A stretch of DNA of 64,000 bases from Rhodoblastus sp. (GTDB taxonomy: Bacteria > Pseudomonadota > Alphaproteobacteria > Rhizobiales > Beijerinckiaceae), in NCBI RefSeq assembly GCF_019449565.1, contig NZ_JAGRPM010000063.1:35979-99978 (forward strand). Reading direction: 5' to 3'. Below are positions 28,898-38,376 of the stretch, piece by piece. Both the position numbers and the translations under genes were made by a program. Each line of letters starts with the position of its first letter. Position 1 is the stretch's first letter. The notes below the pieces were generated by a model. That model saw nothing but the letters and a program-made list of their open reading frames with translations, was not told where the DNA came from and did not search any database.

Positions 28898-30235
28898 GTG
28901 AACGCACCAACAAAAAACGCAACCGCCACAATATCCGCCGGCAAGAACCCGGTTGGCGCGCCGGTCTCGCGCGCCGAGCGCGTCCAGCAAATCGTCAGCC
29001 CGGGCGGAATCGCCGCCTGGCTGGTCGAGGATTACGCCGTGCCATTGGTCGCGATGGAGTTTTCCTTCGCCGGCGGCGCCTCGCAGGACCCCCAGGGCAA
29101 GGCGGGCGCCGGGTCGCTGCTCGCAGGCCTCCTCGACGAGGGCGCCGGCGATCTGACGGCGGAGGCCTTTCATCGCGCGCTCGAGGATCACGCCATCCGA
29201 TTGAGCTTCAGCGCCGAGCGCGACGAGTTCTATGGCCATTTGCAGACTTTGGTCCGGCACAGCGACAAGGCCTTTGAGCTGATGGCGCTGGCCTTGAACG
29301 CGCCGCGCTTCGATGCCGAGCCGCTGGAGCGCGTGCGCGGCCAGCTTAACGCCGCGCTCAAGCGGGAATCGCGGGAACCCGACGCCATGGCCGCGCAGGC
29401 CTGGCGCCGCGCCGCATGGCCGGGTCATCCCTATTCGCGCGCCTCGCGCGGCGAACTGGGCGAGATCGACGCCGTGACGCGCGACGATCTCGTCGCGCTG
29501 CGCAAAAAAATGCTGGCCCGGGAAACGCTCAAGATTTCGGTGGTCGGCGCCATAGACGCGGCGACGCTTGCCCGCCATCTCGACTCGCTTTTCGCCGGCC
29601 TGCCGGAAAAGGCCGATCTGACCCCCGTTCCCGACATCGAGGTGCAGGGGGCCGGCCGGCGCATTGTGGTCGATTACGACGTGCCGCAGTCCAATATCCG
29701 CTTCGGTCGCCCCGGAATCGCGCGCCGCGACCCGGATTATATCCCCGCCATGGTGGTCAACCACATTCTGGGCGGCGGCTCGTTCACCTCGCGCCTGTGG
29801 CAGGAGGTGCGCGAGAAGCGCGGCCTGACCTATTCGGTCTATTCCTCGCTCAGCACCGCCGACCACAGCCCCGCCTTCATCGGTTCGACCTCCACCAAGA
29901 ATGAGCGTGCGGCGGAGACGCTCAGCGTGATCGAGACCGAATATACGCGTCTTGCGGCAGATGGTCCGACCGCCGAGGAGTTGGACAAGGCCAAGAAATA
30001 TTTGACCGGCTCCTACGCCCTGCGCTTCGACACCTCGACCAAGATCGCCGGCCATCTGCTGCAATTGCAGCGCGAGAGCCTCGGCGTCGATTATCTCGAC
30101 CGCCGCAACGCCGAGGTCGAGGCCGTGAGCCTGGAGGACGCCCGCCGCGTGGCGAAGCGCCTGATCGGCGATTCGCGCCTTCTCGTGGCCATCGTCGGCC
30201 GGCCCGAGGGGGTTTCGGAGCAATCCGCCGCCTGA
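28898..30235 (+). CDS. M16 family peptidase-like, non-catalytic partner
   Basis: The 445-aa M16-fold protein has its zinc-site region reading AGAGSLLAGLLDEGAGD, so the HxxEH motif is absent. The second-half motifs (ILGGGSFTSRLWQEVREKRGL) are well preserved; this is the R/Y-containing substrate-binding part of M16B proteins. It probably forms a heterodimer with the catalytic product of the preceding gene, 22 bp upstream. The start codon is GTG at 28898 behind AGAGAG. Substrate is unknown. Confidence 0.87.
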   Translation: MNAPTKNATATISAGKNPVGAPVSRAERVQQIVSPGGIAAWLVEDYAVPLVAMEFSFAGGASQDPQGKAGAGSLLAGLLDEGAGDLTAEAFHRALEDHAIRLSFSAERDEFYGHLQTLVRHSDKAFELMALALNAPRFDAEPLERVRGQLNAALKRESREPDAMAAQAWRRAAWPGHPYSRASRGELGEIDAVTRDDLVALRKKMLARETLKISVVGAIDAATLARHLDSLFAGLPEKADLTPVPDIEVQGAGRRIVVDYDVPQSNIRFGRPGIARRDPDYIPAMVVNHILGGGSFTSRLWQEVREKRGLTYSVYSSLSTADHSPAFIGSTSTKNERAAETLSVIETEYTRLAADGPTAEELDKAKKYLTGSYALRFDTSTKIAGHLLQLQRESLGVDYLDRRNAEVEAVSLEDARRVAKRLIGDSRLLVAIVGRPEGVSEQSAA

Positions 30236-30255
30236 TCAGAAGGCCGCCCGAATCC

Positions 30256-32067
30256 ATGGCCATCCGTCGGCTCGATCCCATTCTGGCCGACCGCATCGCC
30301 GCCGGCGAAGTGGTTGAGCGCCCGGCGGCGGCCGTCAAGGAACTGGTCGAAAACGCGCTCGACGCCGGCGCCTCGCGAATCGATGTGACCATTGCGGGCG
30401 GCGGCCAGAAGCTGATCCGCGTCATCGACGACGGCGCCGGGATGGACGAGGCGGATCTCGCGCTCTGCGTCGAGCGCCACGCCACGTCCAAAATTCCCGA
30501 TGGCGACCTGACCAATATCGCGACTTTGGGCTTTCGCGGCGAGGCGCTGCCCTCCATCGCGTCAGTGGCGCGGCTGGAGATCGCCACGCGCCGGGCGGAG
30601 GCCCCGCATGGCCTGCGGCTGCGGGTGGCGTTCGGCGAGGTTTCCGCCGCCGCGCCCATGGCTCTGGCGCAAGGCACGCGGGTCGAGGTGCGCGACCTGT
30701 TCGCCGCCACGCCGGCGCGGCTGAAATTCCTCAAAAGCGAGCGGGCGGAAGCCTCGGCCGTCGCCGATGTGGTGAAGCGGCTGGCTATGGCGCATCCGGA
30801 CGTGCGCTTCTCGCTTGGCGGCGAAGGCCTTTCGGGCTTCGACCATCAGGCCTGTGCTCCCGGTCAGGAGGGGCTGCTGGCGCGGCTGACCCAGGTTCTA
30901 GGCCGTGATTTCCGCGAGAACGCGCTCGCAGTCGACGCCGCGCGCGACGATTTCCAGCTATGGGGCTTCGCCGGACTGCCGACCTGGCATCGCGCCAACG
31001 CCCTGGCGCAATTTGTCTTCGTCAATGGCCGACCGGTGCGCGACCGCCAGATCGCCGGCGCCATCCGCGCCGCCTATATGGATTATCTCAGCTCCGACCG
31101 GCACCCGACGCTGGCCCTGTTCATCGAGTGCCCGCCGCATCGCGTCGACGTGAACGTCCATCCCGCGAAAGCGGAAGTGCGTTTCGCCGATCCCGGACTG
31201 GTGCGCGGGCTGGTCATCGGCGCCCTGAAACAGAGCCTCGCCGGCGCCCTGCATCGCGCCACGACGACCAATGCGGCGGCGGCCGCGCAGAAATTCGCGT
31301 CGAACCTGCCCGGCTTTTTCCGGCCCGCGCCGGCGCAGAACTGGGACTGGCGCGCCTCGCCGGCCGCGCCTTCGCTGCTCGACGCCGCGCCTTCCTTCAA
31401 CGAGGGCGCGCCGTCCGGCTTCGCTGAGGCCTCGCCCGCCGCCGACGCGCGGGCCCATGAGGCCGCACCGCAGGAGAGCGACCTTGCGGCGCCGCTCGGC
31501 GCGGCGCGCGCGCAAATCCATGAGACCTATATCATCGCCCAGACTCGCGACGGGCTGGTGCTGGTCGATCAGCATGCCGCCCATGAAAGGCTGGTCTATG
31601 AACGGCTCAAGGCGGAGCGCGCGAAGAATGGCGTGGCGCGGCAGGCTTTGTTGTCGCCGCTGGTGGTCGATCTCGACCCCGATGATGCAGCGCGCCTGAC
31701 CGATGCAGCCGATCTGCTGCTCTCGCTCGGGCTGGCGCTGGAGCCTTTCGGCCCGGGCGCGGTGGCGGTGCATGAAGCGCCGGCGGCGCTGCGCGTGGCG
31801 GCCATCGAGTCGCTCGTGCGCGATCTCGCCTGTTCGCTGGCCGAAGACGGCGCCGCCGCGCCGCTGGAGAAAAAGCTCGACCATGTTCTGGCGACCATGG
31901 CCTGCCATCATTCCGTGCGCTCGGGCCGCCGCCTCGCGCCGGAGGAAATGAACGCGCTGTTGCGCGAAATGGAGCGCACGCCGGGCGCGGGCCAGTGCAA
32001 TCACGGCCGCCCGACCTATGTCGAGCTGAAGCTCGCCGATATCGAGAAATTGTTCGGACGGCGGTGA
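30256..32067 (+). CDS. mutL: DNA mismatch repair protein MutL
   Basis: The 603-aa protein has the N-terminal GHKL ATPase (NALDAGAS at about 35, DDGAGM at about 59, GFRGEALPSI) and a Pro/Ala linker (about 345-415). The C-terminal domain keeps the nicking-endonuclease motif DQHAAHERLVYE from residue 438, together with ACHHSVRSG and CNHGRPT. These mark an endonuclease-type MutL acting without MutH. The gene follows the M16 pair by 20 bp, with slyX after it. Confidence 0.96.
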   Translation: MAIRRLDPILADRIAAGEVVERPAAAVKELVENALDAGASRIDVTIAGGGQKLIRVIDDGAGMDEADLALCVERHATSKIPDGDLTNIATLGFRGEALPSIASVARLEIATRRAEAPHGLRLRVAFGEVSAAAPMALAQGTRVEVRDLFAATPARLKFLKSERAEASAVADVVKRLAMAHPDVRFSLGGEGLSGFDHQACAPGQEGLLARLTQVLGRDFRENALAVDAARDDFQLWGFAGLPTWHRANALAQFVFVNGRPVRDRQIAGAIRAAYMDYLSSDRHPTLALFIECPPHRVDVNVHPAKAEVRFADPGLVRGLVIGALKQSLAGALHRATTTNAAAAAQKFASNLPGFFRPAPAQNWDWRASPAAPSLLDAAPSFNEGAPSGFAEASPAADARAHEAAPQESDLAAPLGAARAQIHETYIIAQTRDGLVLVDQHAAHERLVYERLKAERAKNGVARQALLSPLVVDLDPDDAARLTDAADLLLSLGLALEPFGPGAVAVHEAPAALRVAAIESLVRDLACSLAEDGAAAPLEKKLDHVLATMACHHSVRSGRRLAPEEMNALLREMERTPGAGQCNHGRPTYVELKLADIEKLFGRR

Positions 32068-32098
32068 CCTTTTGCGCGCCCCACGCTAAACAGGCGTC

Positions 32099-32314
32099 AT
32101 GACAGCATCCAATCCCGGCCCGGACGAGGCGCGTATCGAGGCGCTGGAGGCGGCTTGCGCGCATCAGGACCGCGTCATCGCCGAACTGAGCGACGCCATC
32201 GCGGCGCAATGGGCGCGCATCGACGCGCTCACACGCGAAGTCCTGCGCTTGCGTGACGAGGTCCAGGTCCAGGGCGAGCGCAGCGCGCCGGACAGGCCGC
32301 CGCCGCATTATTAG
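32099..32314 (+). CDS. slyX: SlyX family protein
   Basis: The 71-residue protein is predicted to be largely coiled coil (ARIEALEAACAHQDRVIAEL, then LTREVLRLRDEV). It ends in PPPHY, the characteristic SlyX C-terminus. The function of the family is not established. It lies 31 bp after mutL. Confidence 0.85.
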   Translation: MTASNPGPDEARIEALEAACAHQDRVIAELSDAIAAQWARIDALTREVLRLRDEVQVQGERSAPDRPPPHY

Positions 32315-32421
32315 CGCCTTTGTCGCGGGGTGAAGCGCGACTCATCCAGCGTGACTCGTGACTTGAGCGCGATTTGGCGCCATAAAGCGCGCGCAATCCT
32401 CCTTTGCGAGTTCGCGCGCTC

Positions 32422-33120
32422 ATGACGATCATCGATTCCCTGCGCAAGCAGATCGTTCCCATCCATCCGGAAGGCTATGTCTTCATCGCGCTTTTCGCCG
32501 GCGTCTCGCTGGTGCTGAGCTGGATCTGGTCGCCGCTCGGCTGGGTGGGCGGTTTCCTGACCCTGTGGTGCGCCTATTTCTTCCGCGATCCGCCGCGCGT
32601 GACGCCGGTGCTCGAAGGGCTGGTGGTTTCGCCCGCGGACGGAATCGTCTGCTCGATCGGCAATTTCCCGCCGCCGCCGGAACTTGGCCTCGGCGTGGAC
32701 CCGATGCAACGCGTCTGCGTCTTCATGAATGTGTTCGACTGCCATGTGAACCGCGCGCCGGTCACGGGCCGCATTTCCCGCATCGCCTACAAGCCGGGCA
32801 TTTTCCTCAACGCCGATCTCGACAAGGCGAGCGAGGACAATGAGCGCAACGGCCTCGTGATCGACTCGCCTTACGGGCGATTCGGCGTGGTGCAGATCGC
32901 GGGCCTCGTCGCGCGCCGCATCGTGTCCTTCGTGCAGGAGGGCCAGAGCCTCGGAGTCGGCGAGCGTTTCGGCCTTATCCGCTTCGGCTCGCGCGTGGAC
33001 GTCTATCTGCCGCCGGGCGCGCGTGTCCTCGTCGCGATCGGCTCCAAGGCGGTGGCGGGCGAAACCGTGCTGGCCGACTATCGGGAGACCGAGGGCGAAC
33101 GCCATTTCAAGGTTGGCTGA
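32422..33120 (+). CDS. psd: Phosphatidylserine decarboxylase, short bacterial type
   Basis: Makes phosphatidylethanolamine at the inner membrane. The 232-aa proenzyme has an N-terminal hydrophobic hairpin (about residues 17-50), VSPADGIV, the [12 protein letters not shown] block, and the self-cleavage site RFGSRVDV. Ser190 there would become the pyruvoyl group. The ATG at 32422 is preferred to a TTG six codons earlier. pssA starts one base after the stop, so decarboxylase and synthase are translationally linked. Confidence 0.95.
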   Translation: MTIIDSLRKQIVPIHPEGYVFIALFAGVSLVLSWIWSPLGWVGGFLTLWCAYFFRDPPRVTPVLEGLVVSPADGIVCSIGNFPPPPELGLGVDPMQRVCVFMNVFDCHVNRAPVTGRISRIAYKPGIFLNADLDKASEDNERNGLVIDSPYGRFGVVQIAGLVARRIVSFVQEGQSLGVGERFGLIRFGSRVDVYLPPGARVLVAIGSKAVAGETVLADYRETEGERHFKVG

Positions 33121-33121
33121 G

Positions 33122-33991
33122 ATGGAAACCGACCGTCCTTCCCCCACGGGGCCGGCTCACGCGAGTTTCCGTCCGCGCGGGCTGCGTGGCTTGCCGCTGC
33201 GCTTCGTCGTGCCCAATGTGGTGACCCTGCTGGCGCTTTGCGCCGGCCTGACCGCGATCCGCTTCGCCGTAGAGGCCAAATTCGAGAGCGCGGTGCTTGC
33301 CATTCTGGTCGCTGCCGTGCTCGACGGGATCGACGGCCGCATCGCGCGGGCGCTCAAGGGCTCGTCGCGTTTCGGCGCCGAATTGGACTCGCTCGCCGAT
33401 TTCATCGATTTCGGCGTCGCGCCGGGCCTGTTGCTGTTCTTCTGGTCGCTGCACGATCTGAAAACCGTGGGCTGGGCGGCGGTGCTGATTTTCGCCATCG
33501 CGGCGGCCTTGCGCCTCGCGCGCTTCAACGTGATGATCGACGATCCGGACAAGCCCGCATGGATGGGCCGCTTTTTCACCGGCATGCCAGCCCCGGCCGG
33601 TGCGATCGTCGTGTTGTTGCCGCTCTATGTTCATCTGTCGTTCGACCTGCCGGAATCGCGGGCGTTGACTTTGGCCGAGGCGCTCTATGTCGTCGTCGTC
33701 GCCGGCTTGATGGTGAGCCGTATTCCACATTACTCGGGCAAGACCATCGGCCGGGTGCCGCGCGAGGCGTTCGTCTTCGTGCTTTTCGCCGTCGCCGCCA
33801 TCCTGATTTTGCTGGCCTCGTTCCCTCTGCAAATGCTGATCGGCGTCAGCCTCCTCTATCTGGCGATGATTCCCTTCTCGATCCGCGCCTTCCGCCGCCT
33901 GTCGGAACAGGACGCCGCCGAGAACGCCGGGACATCGCCGCCGCCCGCCCAAAACGCGGCCGTTTCGCCGCCTGTTGACGGCGCGGCCTGA
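33122..33991 (+). CDS. pssA: CDP-diacylglycerol-serine O-phosphatidyltransferase
   Basis: Makes phosphatidylserine, the substrate of Psd. The 289-aa membrane protein has about eight helices and the CDP-alcohol phosphotransferase signature DGIDGRIARALKGSSRFGAE followed by LDSLADF; the Asp residues bind the metal and CDP. The polar, Ala/Pro-rich tail from about 265 is variable. The frame is open upstream inside psd, but ATG 33122 gives the normal N-terminus and tight coupling to psd. Confidence 0.95.
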   Translation: METDRPSPTGPAHASFRPRGLRGLPLRFVVPNVVTLLALCAGLTAIRFAVEAKFESAVLAILVAAVLDGIDGRIARALKGSSRFGAELDSLADFIDFGVAPGLLLFFWSLHDLKTVGWAAVLIFAIAAALRLARFNVMIDDPDKPAWMGRFFTGMPAPAGAIVVLLPLYVHLSFDLPESRALTLAEALYVVVVAGLMVSRIPHYSGKTIGRVPREAFVFVLFAVAAILILLASFPLQMLIGVSLLYLAMIPFSIRAFRRLSEQDAAENAGTSPPPAQNAAVSPPVDGAA

Positions 33992-33997
33992 GCGGCG

Positions 33998-34903
33998 ATG
34001 CGTCTCGCCTATCATCTGCTGGATGTTTTCACGGAGCGCCCGCTCGCGGGCAATCCCCTCGCGGTCGTTCCCGACGCCGACGGGCTTGATGCGGCGCAAA
34101 TGCAGGCCATTGCGCGCGAATTCAACCTGTCCGAGACGGTCTTCGTCGTTACGCCGGCCGATCCGGTCCATACGGCGCGGTTGCGCATCTTCACGCCCGC
34201 GCTGGAACTGCCCTTCGCCGGTCACCCGACCATCGGCGCGGCCTGCCTGATCGCGCAATTGCGGGCGCCGGACATGCTGGGCCGGCAGCCGTTGCGGCTG
34301 GTGCTGGAAGAGCAGGTCGGCGCCGTCGTCTGCGAAGTGGTCCGCTGGCAGGGTTCCTTGCGCGCCAGTTTTGTCGCGCCGAAGCAGCCTGAACTCACTG
34401 GCGCGCTTGCGGATCGCGCGGGCATCGCCGCCGCACTGGGGTTGGATGAAGCCGAGATCGGCTTCGACGGCCATGAGCCTGTGCTGGCCTCGGCGGGATT
34501 GCCCTTCGCCTTCATTCCGGTCAGCAGCCTGTCGGCGCTCAATCGAATCGCGCCGGATTTTTCGCGTTTCGCCGGCGCCTTCCAACTCGAGCGGCCCGCC
34601 GCCTTCATTTACACGCGCGAAACCGCCGATCCGGCGAACCATGTGCAGGCGCGGGTCTTCGTTCCCGGTCTCGGCGTTCACGAAGATCCGGCGACAGGTT
34701 CGGCCGCCTGCGCTTTCGCCGCAGTCGCCGTCCAATTCGAACAGCCGGAGGATGGCGAACACACCATCGTCATCGAGCAGGGATTTGCGATGGGCCGCCC
34801 GAGCCAGATCGCCCTCGCCATGCAGGTTTCAGACGGCGCTCTCGTTGAAACGAGCGTCGGCGGCGCTTGCGTGAAATTCGGCGAAGGCTTCCTGAGCTTT
34901 TAG
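33998..34903 (+). CDS. PhzF family isomerase-like protein
   Basis: The 301-aa protein belongs to the PhzF/YddE fold: LLDVFTERPLAGNPLAVVPD, catalytic-type Glu46 in FNLSETVFV, FTPALELPFAGHPTIGAA, and GVHEDPATGSAACAFA in the second half. Members catalyse proton shifts or epimerisation; the substrate here is unknown and no phenazine genes are present. The gene lies 6 bp after pssA and converges with the DUF2339 gene, overlapping it by four bases. Confidence 0.9.
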   Translation: MRLAYHLLDVFTERPLAGNPLAVVPDADGLDAAQMQAIAREFNLSETVFVVTPADPVHTARLRIFTPALELPFAGHPTIGAACLIAQLRAPDMLGRQPLRLVLEEQVGAVVCEVVRWQGSLRASFVAPKQPELTGALADRAGIAAALGLDEAEIGFDGHEPVLASAGLPFAFIPVSSLSALNRIAPDFSRFAGAFQLERPAAFIYTRETADPANHVQARVFVPGLGVHEDPATGSAACAFAAVAVQFEQPEDGEHTIVIEQGFAMGRPSQIALAMQVSDGALVETSVGGACVKFGEGFLSF

Positions 34904-37554
34904 CTTTCCGGCGTTTTCCTCGGCCGGAACACCAGCTTCTGATAGACAAGGCCTATCCCGATCAGCACGGCGCCGAGTCCGATGAAGGAAAAGGCCCTCT
35001 GCGCCCCGACCAGATGGGCGAGATCGAAGAAAAACACCTTCAGCACGGCGAGGACGATCACGGCCGCGGAGGCGACGCGCGCCTCCAGCGAATGGCGCAG
35101 CAGGCCATAGGCGAGCAGCGCCACGCCGAGGGCGAGCCAGACGGCCGAATAGGCATATTGTTCGGTTGCGCTGGTCGCCTGATTCCATCCGATCCACATG
35201 CCCTGGAACAGGCGGCGCGTCTCCAGCGTCGCATAGAGGAAGATCAGCAGCAGCGCCATTAGCCGCGCCATGCGCAGGAACCACAGCGGGCGGGTGGTCA
35301 GGCAGAGCTTGGCCAGCCCCGCCGCGGCGACCGCCGGCAGCGCGTAGCCGAGCAGCAGGCTGTTGAGCCAGCGTCCGCCGATGATGGGGCGCTGACTGAA
35401 AAAAGGGTTGCTCCACAGGGCGAGGGAGAGACAGGCGATCAAAGCCGACGCGACGCCAAAGCCAAGCGAGAAGAAATACAGCACCGGGCTGCGGCGGCCG
35501 AGATCGAGCCGCGACAGCACCAGCGAAAATCCCATTGCGCTGACGGCATAGAGGCCATTTTCCACGAGGCTCGCGTCTTCCACAAAGAGATCGCCGCCAT
35601 GCAGCGCATGACGAATCTGGAAGAAGACCAGCAAGGCGGAAAAGACGATGGCCAAGGCTTCGGCGATCTGGGTCGCGCGGTCCTCGCCGCCATTGCGCGC
35701 GAGCAGCCGCGCCGCCAGACCAAAGGACAGGGCCGGGACGCCATAGCCGAACAGCAGCCAGTTGAAGATCAGCGTCGTTCCCAGTTCGGCGTCGACGATG
35801 CGCGGATCCCAGGCGAGCCGGGCGGCGATGACAAAGCCCATGGCGGCGACCGCTCGCCGCAGGGCCGGGACGCCAAGACGCGATTCAACAAAAGCCGCGC
35901 CAAGCGCCGAAAGCGATAGCGCCACGGTAAGCATGCCGCGATCGAGCGTGAAGGTCAGGCCGAGTGCAAGGGCGGCGAGGGTGGCGCTAGCCATCACGCC
36001 CAAGGCGAGGCGGTCGTTCGAGCCCTCTGCGTCGCGCTGACGGAAGGCGCGGGCGAAGGCGAGGAAAGCCAGCGCCAGCGCGAGCGCGACAAGGCCAAGC
36101 GGCAGGCTGATCGCCGCCCAGGTCAGCCTCAGGTAAATGATGCAAAGAATGGAGAGCGGGGTCAGGGCGGCGGTCGCGGCGAGGACCAGCGCCGCGAATT
36201 TCGGGATTTCCACGCGCCGCCACAGGCTGTGGCCAGCGAGCCCGGCGACAGTCGCCGCGCAGATGGCGGCGAAGAGCTGGAAGCGGACGGGCAGGACCGG
36301 CGGCGCATCGGCAAAGTCGAAACTGGGCGTGTCGGTCGGCCAGAGCGCGAGCAACCAGAAGGCGAGGGCCCCCGCGCCCGCCAGCAGGCCGGGCGCGAGC
36401 CAGGGCCGCGCCGCGCCACTCGCCGCGAGCAGGCCGACGACGCCCAACGCGCCGAACAGCCAGAAATTGTCGAAATCGCCGCGATTGGCGCAGTAGGACA
36501 ACGCCAGGCTGGCGACGAAAGCGAGGCCGAGCGGTCCCGCATGAGCGAGGGCGAGACGCCAGCGCGGGCTCGGCGTCAGGGCCGCGCGGTCGAGCGCGAA
36601 GGCGAAGCAAGCCAACGCCATTTGCACGACGAAATGCAGCTCGGCAGCCTGGGGAAAATCGGGCTGGCGGCCGACAGCCAGGGCAAGGCCCCAGATCGCG
36701 GCGCCGATTGCGCAGGAGATGGCGAGCCACGCCCATTGCCGTAGCCGCGCCAGCCCATAGGCGGAGGCCGCGACGATGGCGATATAGATCAACAAAGGCC
36801 AAGGGGTCGGGTCGGGCGTGGCGATCAGAAGCGGCGCCGCGAGCGCGCCAACCAGCCCGAAGCCGGCGATGGCGGGGCCGTGCCACACAGCCGCGAACAT
36901 GGTCGCGAGCCCGGCGGCGCCCAGCGCGACAAAGGCGAAGCCAGGGCCGATGAAGCCATAGAGCGCATAGGCGGCGTAGATCGCGCCGAAGCCGGCGGTC
37001 GCGCCGGCGGCGGTCAGCACGGCGGGGGTTGGCGTCGCCTCGTCCGCGCTTTTTTCGCGCCGGCGCAGAAACTCGCCTGCTCCGGTCAGCGCCGCCGCGA
37101 AACCCAGTCCCAGCAGCACACGGGCGGCGGGGCCGAACAGTCCTTGTTCGATGGCGAAGCGGACCAGCAGCAGGCCGCCGAGCGCCAGCGCGATGCCGCC
37201 GACATAGACCACCCAGCGCGTGCCGATGGCCTCTTCGAGCGAAGCGGCGGGGCGCGGCGCGGGCGCGAAATGGGGCTGTTCAGCAGTTTGTGGCGCCGCC
37301 GCGCCTTGCGGCGCCCGCTCCTGTAGCGGCTCGGCCGGAAAGGCAGGCGCCGGTTGAGGCGTTTCAGCCGGTTCCGTTCGCGCCTCGGCTGGCGCGGCCT
37401 GCGGCGGAGCGGGCGGGAAGGCGCGAAGGGCGCGCAATTCCGCCTGCAATGCGCGCAGCGTTCTCTCCATGCGGTCCATCCGGCCGCGCGCGTCCAGCGC
37501 GAGGAAGAATCCCAACGCGCCAAGTAGCGTCAGCAGGCCGGTGACTAAACTCAT
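34900..37554 (-). CDS. DUF2339 polytopic membrane protein
   Basis: The 884-aa protein has a short N-terminal anchor, a predicted coiled coil (about residues 24-46), a Pro/Ala-rich linker (to about 110), and then more than 20 hydrophobic segments running to the C-terminus. This is the DUF2339 architecture. Function is unknown; no transporter or enzyme motif is visible. It overlaps the convergent PhzF gene by 4 bp and has SRAP upstream on the same strand. Confidence 0.88.
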   Translation of the reverse strand: MSLVTGLLTLLGALGFFLALDARGRMDRMERTLRALQAELRALRAFPPAPPQAAPAEARTEPAETPQPAPAFPAEPLQERAPQGAAAPQTAEQPHFAPAPRPAASLEEAIGTRWVVYVGGIALALGGLLLVRFAIEQGLFGPAARVLLGLGFAAALTGAGEFLRRREKSADEATPTPAVLTAAGATAGFGAIYAAYALYGFIGPGFAFVALGAAGLATMFAAVWHGPAIAGFGLVGALAAPLLIATPDPTPWPLLIYIAIVAASAYGLARLRQWAWLAISCAIGAAIWGLALAVGRQPDFPQAAELHFVVQMALACFAFALDRAALTPSPRWRLALAHAGPLGLAFVASLALSYCANRGDFDNFWLFGALGVVGLLAASGAARPWLAPGLLAGAGALAFWLLALWPTDTPSFDFADAPPVLPVRFQLFAAICAATVAGLAGHSLWRRVEIPKFAALVLAATAALTPLSILCIIYLRLTWAAISLPLGLVALALALAFLAFARAFRQRDAEGSNDRLALGVMASATLAALALGLTFTLDRGMLTVALSLSALGAAFVESRLGVPALRRAVAAMGFVIAARLAWDPRIVDAELGTTLIFNWLLFGYGVPALSFGLAARLLARNGGEDRATQIAEALAIVFSALLVFFQIRHALHGGDLFVEDASLVENGLYAVSAMGFSLVLSRLDLGRRSPVLYFFSLGFGVASALIACLSLALWSNPFFSQRPIIGGRWLNSLLLGYALPAVAAAGLAKLCLTTRPLWFLRMARLMALLLIFLYATLETRRLFQGMWIGWNQATSATEQYAYSAVWLALGVALLAYGLLRHSLEARVASAAVIVLAVLKVFFFDLAHLVGAQRAFSFIGLGAVLIGIGLVYQKLVFRPRKTPES

Positions 37555-37643
37555 GGACCCAATCCGCGCAAAAATGACCGAACGGCGCGATTATCGGCGC
37601 CGCCGCATTCCCTTTTCTTACAATGTCCCGAGGAAACCAGAAG

Positions 37644-38333
37644 TTAAACCGGCTGCTGGACCTCCGGCCTGTCATTGGCGACGCGGCCGACCAACGGCGA
37701 AATGGCGAAAAATTCGATCGTATCTTCGTCGGCGGGACGCAGAAGGTTCAGGGGCGGGGCGATGGTTTCATCGGGGTTGAGCCAGGCGTCGTAATGTTCC
37801 GGCTCGATCACGGTCGGCATGCGGTCGTGGATGGCGACGGTCGCGCCATTGGCCATGGTGGTGACGATGCAGGCGGTGTCGATTTCGCCGCCGGAGGGAT
37901 CGGCGAAGGTTTCCCACAGTCCCGCGAAGGCCAATAAGCCGCCGCCGCTCCGTCGCAGCAGGAAAGGCGTCTTCGGCACAGGTTTTCCGGAATTAGGCCC
38001 ATTGGCGCGCCATTCGTACCAGCAATCAGCGGGAACGAGGCAGCGCCGCCGCCGCAAGGCTGCGCGAAAGCTCGGCTTTTCGGCCAGGGTTTCCGCGCGG
38101 GCGTTGATAAGCAGCGGGAATTTCGCCGGGTCCTTGACGAAGCCGGGCAAAAAGCCCCAGCGCGCCAGCTGGAAATGCCGGGTGACGCCCTGCGGCCCGC
38201 GCCGCGCCGTGACGATCGGTATGGGCTGGGTCGGCGCGATATTGTAGCGCGGGGGGAAATTGGGCTGTTCCGCATAGCGGAAAAAAGCGCGGACGGCCTC
38301 GGGCGGCGAGGTGATGGCGAAGCGTCCACACAT
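37644..38333 (-). CDS. SRAP (SOS response-associated peptidase/HMCES-YedK) protein
   Basis: Senses abasic sites in single-stranded DNA by forming a thiazolidine crosslink through its N-terminal Cys. The 229-aa product starts MCGRFAIT, so Cys2 is exposed after Met removal. The other conserved residues are present: Asn77 in NARAETL, Glu107 in CWYEW, and His169 in IHDRMP. No LexA box is obvious upstream. It lies 43 bp downstream of the gor stop on the same strand. Confidence 0.94.
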   Translation of the reverse strand: MCGRFAITSPPEAVRAFFRYAEQPNFPPRYNIAPTQPIPIVTARRGPQGVTRHFQLARWGFLPGFVKDPAKFPLLINARAETLAEKPSFRAALRRRRCLVPADCWYEWRANGPNSGKPVPKTPFLLRRSGGGLLAFAGLWETFADPSGGEIDTACIVTTMANGATVAIHDRMPTVIEPEHYDAWLNPDETIAPPLNLLRPADEDTIEFFAISPLVGRVANDRPEVQQPV

Positions 38334-38376
38334 TTCCTTGCCCTTTCCTGCGATTGCGACGGGTCGCGATCGGCTG

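Noticed and set aside
33107..34762. 551-codon minus-strand frame over pssA and the PhzF gene
   Set aside because: It covers two confident genes on the other strand and shows only charged low-complexity sequence.
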